From PNMQ01 sp964478775 (GTDB lineage: Bacteria > Pseudomonadota > Alphaproteobacteria > Paracaedibacterales > CAIOTO01), in assembly GCA_964478775.1 (NCBI GenBank), contig CAYZJC010000011.1, positions 1 to 41,026 of the forward strand: a stretch of 41,026 nt of DNA, given 5' to 3'. Below the pieces are notes generated by a model. It was given only the letters and a program-made list of their open reading frames with translations. It was not told the origin of the DNA and did no database searches. Made by a program: the position numbers and the translations under genes. Position 1 is the stretch's first letter. Each line of letters begins with the position of its first letter. Shown here piece by piece: positions 27,101-32,569 of this stretch.

Positions 27101-28463
27101 AGGCACATTATCAAATAAAACTTTCACAGCAGGAAGTGCCATTACAACGATTACATTGCCAACTGTTACGAATGCCTTTGGGGATATAACAACCTATGCC
27201 ATTAACACTGGCACATTGCCACAAGGGCTTAGCCTTACTAATGGTTCTATTGCAGGGACACCAACTGTTTCTGGTTCATTTGCCTTAACTTTCAAAGCAA
27301 GCAATTCAGGTGGCGATGTCACCACAAACACACTGAACCTTTTGATTAATGCGCCATCAAACTTAGCTTGGACGCCTACATCTAATACCTATATCACAGA
27401 TTATAATACTGTTCTTGCAAGCAAAGCCTTACCTGCACCAAGTGGAGGCTCTGGTTCCTACCTGCACACAATTTCTAGCACCAATACGTCTGCTGCCTTA
27501 AGTTCCACACAGCTCATTAAAATTGCCAATGACATTACAGCTGGCACATTAAACATTGCCAATAATTTGTTCACACTTATTCCTGCTGAAAACTTTTATG
27601 GTCCATTAACATTTACTTATAAAGTTCAAGATGCACTTTACCCAGCTAATAATGTGTTGTCTGAAACATTCACAATTACAGTGAAACCTTACCCCCTTCT
27701 TATTGCAGCAGTGGATCCGCTATCTACCCCCTATAAAGCAACATTAAGCATGTATCGACTGCCTACCCCTTCAACAGGTGTTGCACCATATACCTATACA
27801 ATTGAAACAGCAGCTTCTCATGGAACGGCGACAATCTCGCAAAACACCTTTACCTACACCCCCAATAATGGCTATATCGGACAAGATAGCTTTACCTTTA
27901 CTGTCAGTGACTCTGGACATTTCGCGTCAATTTATTCAGACCCACAAACCATTGACATAACTGTTGAGCCCCTTGGTGATTTATCAGGGCAGTCTATTAC
28001 CCTTACAGAAAATGACCAAGCCTTATTTACTAATAATCTTACAAATAGTTCTACTAATACTGTATCAACCCTTACTATTAATTTAACAAGTGCTGATCAA
28101 ACATTTGAAGGGAATATCGGAACAGACATTGCGCTTATTAAAGACGGGGTAAAAACCCTTACCCTCAACGGGGCTAATCTTTTAGATCAGTCTACGCATA
28201 TTAATGCAGGAACACTGAAAATTAACAGTGCTAATAGTCTTGGTTCAGGTGATGTCATTTTAAATGGGGGAACACTGCAAACCAATAGCAACATTACGCT
28301 GACTCAACCTGTTATTGTTTCGCATGCTTCTACCTTAGATACTGCAGGATACGCGCTTACAGCCGCAATGACACTGCAACAAAACTTTGAGCTTATCTTG
28401 AAAAATTCTAATCCGCAGTCTTTGGTAACATCTTACCTCACATTAACTTGCGCAAGTTCATAA
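21119..28463 (+). CDS. Giant (at least about 2458 aa) PATR/Ig-repeat surface protein, one gene across a 100-N gap
   Basis: Predicted exported surface protein. A signal peptide is clear (Lys-rich start, hydrophobic core, cleavage likely after VLYA, residue 32). Order: one He_PIG-type Ig domain (bases 21215-21470); about seven 88-residue cadherin-like repeats (21470-23370); a further cadherin-like domain and LEDLNG linker (to 23880); PATR tract (23800-25500); a diverged He_PIG domain; tandem 91-residue He_PIG repeats (25757-27362); two more cadherin-like domains, a PLGDLSG linker and a short PATR tract to the stop (CASS). The N gap (26817-26916) splits the frame only because 100 Ns were inserted; repeat phase requires 132 bp (plus n x 273), which rejoins the frames. 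No C-terminal barrel is visible. Likely an adhesin or surface-fibre protein; the export route is unknown. Confidence 0.85.
21470..23370 (+). repeat. Tandem ~88-residue cadherin-like repeats
   Basis: About seven diverged units, recognisable by openings such as ITGSLPVV, TTGALPLF, TTGTLPTI and ALTGYFNPV, a central YTLSNGSLVLNN-like strand, then a YTPN motif and a closing FxYxxxD strand. Each unit is about 255-275 bp. Divergence is high, so this array is older than the He_PIG array further along the same gene. Confidence 0.7.
23100..23890 (+). repeat. Cassette copy B: two cadherin-like domains plus LEDLNG linker
   Basis: Encodes FNPVSGGSGSYTRS ... GLFYGVISFTYMTSDESYLANN, a second domain (LSGMPPYTLSYTQ ... 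SSDSFTLTLTDSS), then QTLFITLTPLEDLNG and a linker ending in KKGNEALTLTGTNTYTG, where PATR repeats start. Homologous in order and motifs to copies A and C. Confidence 0.7.
25757..27362 (+). repeat. Tandem 273-bp (91-codon) He_PIG Ig-like repeats
   Basis: Units start at 25757, 26030, 26303, 26576, (one start lost in the gap) and 27090, exactly 273 bp apart where measurable. Each encodes LSGTLSNxTxTAGSAI ... ITLPTVxNAFGD ... TYAINTGTLPQGLSLTNG ... GTPSLVGT. Internal units are almost identical in DNA, implying recent duplication or gene conversion; the outer units are more diverged. Such arrays readily change copy number by recombination. Confidence 0.92.
26817..26916. other. Assembly gap (100 N) within the 273-bp repeat array
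   Basis: The sequence before the gap stops at offset 240 of one repeat (unit start 26576) and resumes at offset 100 of a later repeat (unit end 27089). The shortest faithful join is therefore 132 bp, or 132 plus a multiple of 273. The Ns are a placeholder. All these lengths are divisible by 3 and restore one reading frame through the gene. Confidence 0.93.
27400..28230 (+). repeat. Cassette copy C: two cadherin-like domains plus PLGDLSG linker
   Basis: Encodes LPAPSGGSGSYLHTI ... ENFYGPLTFTYKVQDALYPANN, a second domain (LPTPSTGVAPYTYTI ... YIGQDSFTFTVSDSG), then QTIDITVEPLGDLSG and a linker ending in KDGVKTLTLNGANLL, followed by a short PATR tract. Third copy of the cassette in this window. 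Confidence 0.7.
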
Positions 28464-28492
28464 GAACTGATAGGCATATAACTAAAAAAAAA

Positions 28493-28509
28493 GGGGCTAA
28501 TTTAGCCCC
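28493..28509. terminator. Bidirectional intrinsic terminator between convergent surface-protein genes
   Basis: GGGGCT-AATTT-AGCCCC hairpin with a 9-A run on its left (28484-28492) and TTTCCTATTTT on its right. On the minus strand it ends in nine T residues and should stop the inverse-autotransporter transcript strongly; on the plus strand it should stop the giant PATR/Ig gene. Confidence 0.9.
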
Positions 28510-28531
28510 TTTCCTATTTTAACATGTTCTA

Positions 28532-30520
28532 TTAAGAAGCAGATTGCTTTTTACTATAGTTTGCAAACAAAGCTGCTGCTGCACCTGTTGTTTTATCAGT
28601 AGGTTTTTTTGCTTGTTTTTTCTGTTCAGCAAGTTCCGTTTCAATGTGATTCGCATAGTTTGCAGCATATACCCGTTGAAGACCTTCATCAGTGACAAGA
28701 CTTGCCCATGTGTCTTTTTTCAGGTCTTCAATAATACGCTGTTGCATACCCTCTACTATGTAAGTCTTTAAGTTGTGTGAAATAGTCTCAGGAACGGTTG
28801 CTACAAGAAACGCATTTACATTTTCCAGTGCTGTGAAACGTGCATTGAAATAATTTTTTGAAACACTATCATATACGTCATAAGCTTTTTCTGCCAGTTT
28901 TGAAATTATGTTATAAGCATCAGAACCTTGGGTCTCTTTATCTTTACTCTTCTTTACATTTGCTAAGGCATCTATTTCTTCTTTACTTAAGAAACTTGCT
29001 TCTTCCACTGAGTCATCAAATGTCTTTAAAGTATCATAGTCAAATAATCCTTTAACTGCATCTAGATTTTTATTGCTTTCTACAGCAAAGAAAATATCTT
29101 TCAAATTTTCCTTGATTAGTTTACCGTCAACATCTGAAAAATCTCTATCATTATGTATGTGCACATAAACTTGTTTTTCAAGGCTTTCTTTCATTTCCAA
29201 ATGCGCAGCATATTCTTTTGTACGTGTTGCCATATAATGACGCCCAAGAAACACTTTATACTCATTACTGTCTAAAATAAATGGGTTCTCAGCTGTTCCA
29301 AGATCATCTATGTCTAAGCGGTAGGCATTCTCGCCACCACGATCATCTGGAATCTTTTTACCTTCACCAATTTTTCTAGACTGTTGGCTAGCTGAGGCAT
29401 TACTTGCACCTCCGGCACGTTTTGTTTTTGTGTTTGTGTGAATGCCAGGGTCTCCTAGTTCTTCACCTTTATGTTCTTCACTTGTTTGATTTGCTGGTTT
29501 TTTTTCTGTAAGTGATTCAGCTACTGCAGCATCAATTGCAGCTTGTTCTTCTTGAGGTTTCACTTCTGCTTCAGCTTTGCGTTTTTCTTCACGTTCTTTT
29601 TGCATCTCATCTGCAACTTCTTGTGTTACAACATGAATGTGACCTGTTGTTTTCTTGTCTTCTGTCGCAACTGTTGAAATAATGTCAAGGTCACGAATTG
29701 GTGTTTCTTCCATGCGGGCTGAAAGTGGGCTTAATTTTGTTGTACCCTTATCACCTAATTTAAATTGCAAGGTCACACCTGCGAATGCATTTGTTTTACG
29801 CACCCTGTCTTGTGTCACAGAACCTTCAAATGAAATATATTCATTAACTTCGTAATTAATGCGCGCTTTTGGCCCTGTAATTGACTTTGAATCTAAGCGG
29901 CCTTGAAAATGATACATCCCCACGTGCGCACTCAAACCTTGAATGCCGGGTATTTTGCTTCCTGCTTCTATATCAAAACCACGAAGCGCAATTTCTTTTT
30001 TTGCGCTGGTCAGCTTATCATGACCACTAAATGTAACTTTAGCTTCAGTATTATCAATCTTTTTCGTTTTTGTTTCTGGAATATAGACGTTTAGTCTCGC
30101 ATCCCACTGTTCTGCCATCATTTCAAAACCAACTGTAATTTGGCTAAACTGATTTTTATAAGCTGTACTTCTTCTGTCATAATAACCATACATACCCAAA
30201 ATAGCATTCATGCTTGATGACATGTAGCGATACCCTATGCCACCATTAAATTCTTGTTGCTTCTTATTGTCGAGCATCATATGCATATCAACAAACAGCA
30301 TACTGTCTGCATTTTGCATGATGGGGGCGAAAGCACCAACCCTACCTAAGCTTCGTTTTGACCCTACTTTTGCTTCTAGTTCAACTTTTGCACGCCATTG
30401 TTTTTCACTATTTGCTTCTGCTTTTAGGGTCTGTGTAACAAGCGGCATAATGAGCCCCAAGGAAGTTGTTAAAAACGCAAGACGAGTGACTGTCTTTTTT
30501 GTATTTTTTCCACGTAACAT
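28532..30520 (-). CDS. Inverse autotransporter (type Ve, intimin-like barrel) with a helical C-terminal cargo
   Basis: Outer-membrane protein. I choose the ATG at 30520 (AGGAG 10 nt upstream; the longer frame adds 22 unsupported residues), giving 662 aa with a signal peptide (RLAFLTTSLGLIMPL, cleavage near LKA). Residues about 40-258 match the inverse-autotransporter beta-domain: LGRVGAFAPIMQNADSMLFVD, NGGIGYRYM, GMYGYYDRRSTAYKNQFSQI, EMMAEQWDARLNVYIP. The PIRDLDIISTV segment after the barrel resembles the exit linker of intimins. The expected Ig-like passenger is absent. Instead there are about 360 charged, mainly helical residues with a Lys/Glu-rich coiled stretch (about 300-345), a Gly/Ser-rich linker and a helical C-terminal domain. 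No LysM domain is seen. It faces the PATR/Ig giant across a shared terminator. The barrel call is firm; the cargo is unrecognised. Confidence 0.85.
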   Translation of the reverse strand: MLRGKNTKKTVTRLAFLTTSLGLIMPLVTQTLKAEANSEKQWRAKVELEAKVGSKRSLGRVGAFAPIMQNADSMLFVDMHMMLDNKKQQEFNGGIGYRYMSSSMNAILGMYGYYDRRSTAYKNQFSQITVGFEMMAEQWDARLNVYIPETKTKKIDNTEAKVTFSGHDKLTSAKKEIALRGFDIEAGSKIPGIQGLSAHVGMYHFQGRLDSKSITGPKARINYEVNEYISFEGSVTQDRVRKTNAFAGVTLQFKLGDKGTTKLSPLSARMEETPIRDLDIISTVATEDKKTTGHIHVVTQEVADEMQKEREEKRKAEAEVKPQEEQAAIDAAVAESLTEKKPANQTSEEHKGEELGDPGIHTNTKTKRAGGASNASASQQSRKIGEGKKIPDDRGGENAYRLDIDDLGTAENPFILDSNEYKVFLGRHYMATRTKEYAAHLEMKESLEKQVYVHIHNDRDFSDVDGKLIKENLKDIFFAVESNKNLDAVKGLFDYDTLKTFDDSVEEASFLSKEEIDALANVKKSKDKETQGSDAYNIISKLAEKAYDVYDSVSKNYFNARFTALENVNAFLVATVPETISHNLKTYIVEGMQQRIIEDLKKDTWASLVTDEGLQRVYAANYANHIETELAEQKKQAKKPTDKTTGAAAALFANYSKKQSAS

Positions 30521-31034
30521 GACTATAAATCTCCTAAATAAAAAATGTCTGCATTCCATTTGTTTCGAGTTACTTAATGTAATCATTCAAAACATACATT
30601 ATGCTTACCTATTTCTAGCGCTGTTGTCTTATAAAAGTCAAATGATGCGGTTTGTTTTTATTAACTTTATTTTAAATTATACATTTTAAATTATTTTTGC
30701 TTTAATTTGTGTAAACTTTATTGTTTTTTATAAAAAATTTTATTCCTTATAATTAACCATATATGGTTTTTAATTGCTACAATGAAACATCTAAAGCATT
30801 TAAAACACTAACAATAATTAAATTAGCCGTTTTATTAATTTCACAGAATAATATTTTTACCACCCTATTATCATCATCTGTGATGCATTTAACACGTTTC
30901 CAAAATAAGCATATTAATTTAAATATTCTTAAAATGTCTTCTATATCGCCCATCTTGAAACTTTATGATTGTTATCTAATCCCCACTTCTTTAAACTGAT
31001 AAATCAAAGAAAACTATTTTTTGGAAATATTATA
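30521..31034. promoter_or_regulatory. AT-rich divergent intergenic region (514 bp)
   Basis: It lies between the inverse-autotransporter gene (minus) and an orphan membrane-protein gene (plus). It is very AT-rich (long T and A runs at 30655-30750) and holds a perfect 14-bp palindrome, AACCATATATGGTT (30755-30768), a plausible operator. A 78-codon frame at 30763-30999 has no ribosome site or recognisable product, and I regard it as noncoding. No RNA gene was recognised. Confidence 0.5.
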
Positions 31035-31829
31035 ATGTCTTGTGGAAAAATTATGGGTGCGCTACTGAAATTAATGTGTTTGTCCCTTATTGTCGTAGGG
31101 ACGGCAACACAGCCTGCCTTTTCCATGAATGAAGAATTATTACCTTCAACCAACACTGACCCGCAAGCGCACAAATTACAGTACCAGGCATTTTCAAGGA
31201 TACATAGCTCTACTGACCTTGACCTTGAGGAAAACAAAGACAGTGCACGCGACAGCTTTGTTACCGTTAATGATGACTCATCCCCCATTCACAATCAAAG
31301 TTTTACAATACACAATGATGTTAAGCCAAGTGTTGCAACGCAAAAAAAAGACCCATATATCTTGAAAACCCCTTACCTGAAAGCCTTATGTAGTGACTAT
31401 TATTACTTCAAACGCATAGCTTGCCTTGTAAGTGCTGATGAATCTTGTTTATGCAGCGAAGCAGCACTCGCTTGTATTGGCCATGGCATTCAGCTGGCTG
31501 GTATGCTTTTACTCACAACGTATAGCAGTTATGGCATAGCAATCACCGTATTAAATGTAGAGTTTCAAACCTTCTTTACTTTAAGCGAACTCAGGAATAG
31601 AAGAATACATTTATCTTGTCATACCTTATGCGAAGACCCCTATTATTACATGATGACGACGGTGATGTTCATTGCAGGCATGGGTGGCACAATTGCAAGC
31701 TGGGTATACGCAATGACCCAAAATCAAGACGCATATGGTGCCGCTTTTTGTTGCGCATTTACCCGTTTAGTTCTATTTGCAGGATGGATGACCAGCTACT
31801 GTGGCTGTCACGGTTCTGCTGATGCGTAA
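31035..31829 (+). CDS. Orphan exported/membrane protein with a Cys-rich three-helix C-terminal half
   Basis: Not recognised. Start at ATG 31035 (GGAA 8 nt upstream) gives 264 residues; the longer frame from 30969 has no ribosome site. An N-terminal signal peptide (LLKLMCLSLIVVGTATQPAFS) is followed by about 90 polar, Asp/Ser/Thr-rich residues. Three hydrophobic segments then follow (about 145-180, 202-228, 232-255), with many cysteines (LCSDYYYF, ACLVSADESCLCSEAALAC, CHTLCEDPYYY, FCCAFTR, SYCGCHG). Topology would place the polar part outside the cytoplasm. It may belong to the surface block by position only. Confidence 0.7.
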   Translation: MSCGKIMGALLKLMCLSLIVVGTATQPAFSMNEELLPSTNTDPQAHKLQYQAFSRIHSSTDLDLEENKDSARDSFVTVNDDSSPIHNQSFTIHNDVKPSVATQKKDPYILKTPYLKALCSDYYYFKRIACLVSADESCLCSEAALACIGHGIQLAGMLLLTTYSSYGIAITVLNVEFQTFFTLSELRNRRIHLSCHTLCEDPYYYMMTTVMFIAGMGGTIASWVYAMTQNQDAYGAAFCCAFTRLVLFAGWMTSYCGCHGSADA

Positions 31830-31849
31830 TTAATGGGTGAGCTATAGAT

Positions 31850-31864
31850 TGCCCTTAATGGGCA
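31850..31864. terminator. Weak hairpin between convergent genes
   Basis: TGCCC-TTAAT-GGGCA hairpin 21 bp after the stop of the orphan membrane-protein gene. The T-run (TTTTTT) comes about 10 nt later rather than immediately, so this is at best an imperfect terminator for the plus strand. Confidence 0.35.
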
Positions 31865-31896
31865 GACTTACTGTTTTTTGAATAGCGCTGGGATAC

Positions 31897-32553
31897 TTAA
31901 TGACTATTACTCTCATCTTCCGGCATGTTTTGATGATTTATTCTGTGAATTTCAGATAAAGGCAAAACTTGTTCATAACGTTCCCTCGTCGCTGGAACAG
32001 AAGGTGTTTGCGGGGGAATGCTTTCTATCTGGGGCAAATTAAGGTCTTTAATTCTTTGCTCATAATTAGGGCTGTCCATATCCTGTGATGTGATATTTAA
32101 CAATTCTTTTGCTTGCTTTAGCAAATCGTCCAAATTTTTTTCTTGGCTTTCCATTTTTTCTAAATTAAAAATCGTTTCCTTCTGAGGTTCTGGCATATCG
32201 GTGATCATCACAAAATCTTTTTGAAATATCTTTTTTCTATTGTTGGCCGCATTTAAAAGGTAATTTAAATATTGTTTTGCTTCTTTTGACTTAATGCCCG
32301 CAATCGATGATGCCAGGTTATTGAGACTATCTTCATAGGCCTTTAGCTTTTTTTCCATCATCAATTTATAGGCAATTGCATTAAATTGTGGATCATTCTG
32401 ATCTGTTGGTTTTTCTTGCGTCTTGTGGTCTGCACACACAACACCTTGATGTGTAGAAATAAGCAAGCTATGCGCTACCACACTCACACCCACCATATGA
32501 AGGGAAAGTTTTAATAATTTTGTAAAGTGCATTGTATGCGTAGCGAATATCAT
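31897..32553 (-). CDS. Orphan exported helical protein
   Basis: Not recognised. 218 residues; the ATG at 32553 is preceded by AGGA 6 nt upstream. A signal peptide (FTKLLKLSLHMVGVSVVAHSLLI, cleavage likely after VVCA) leads a soluble, mostly helical protein: KLMMEKKLKAYEDSLNNLAS, an EKMESQEKNLDDLLKQAKEL coiled-coil-like stretch, then a Pro-rich segment (LPQIESIPPQTPSVPATRE) and a His/Asn/Asp-rich tail. It starts 16 bp after the valS stop on the same strand, so it is probably read from the miaB-valS transcript. Likely periplasmic or secreted; function unknown. Confidence 0.72.
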   Translation of the reverse strand: MIFATHTMHFTKLLKLSLHMVGVSVVAHSLLISTHQGVVCADHKTQEKPTDQNDPQFNAIAYKLMMEKKLKAYEDSLNNLASSIAGIKSKEAKQYLNYLLNAANNRKKIFQKDFVMITDMPEPQKETIFNLEKMESQEKNLDDLLKQAKELLNITSQDMDSPNYEQRIKDLNLPQIESIPPQTPSVPATRERYEQVLPLSEIHRINHQNMPEDESNSH

Positions 32554-32569
32554 GAACGTTCCTAAATAA

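Noticed and set aside
25757..27362. CRISPR array or insertion sequence, because of regular direct repeats
   Set aside because: The 273-bp units are entirely coding, encode one Ig-like domain each and have no spacers, terminal inverted repeats or transposase.
26799..28463. A separate second gene after the 100-N gap
   Set aside because: Its frame differs from the upstream part only because exactly 100 Ns were inserted. Repeat phase predicts 132 bp modulo 273, which joins both parts into one reading frame.
30763..30999. 78-codon ORF in the AT-rich intergenic region
   Set aside because: Its start lies inside a palindrome, there is no ribosome site, and the product has no recognisable feature; it is best treated as noncoding.
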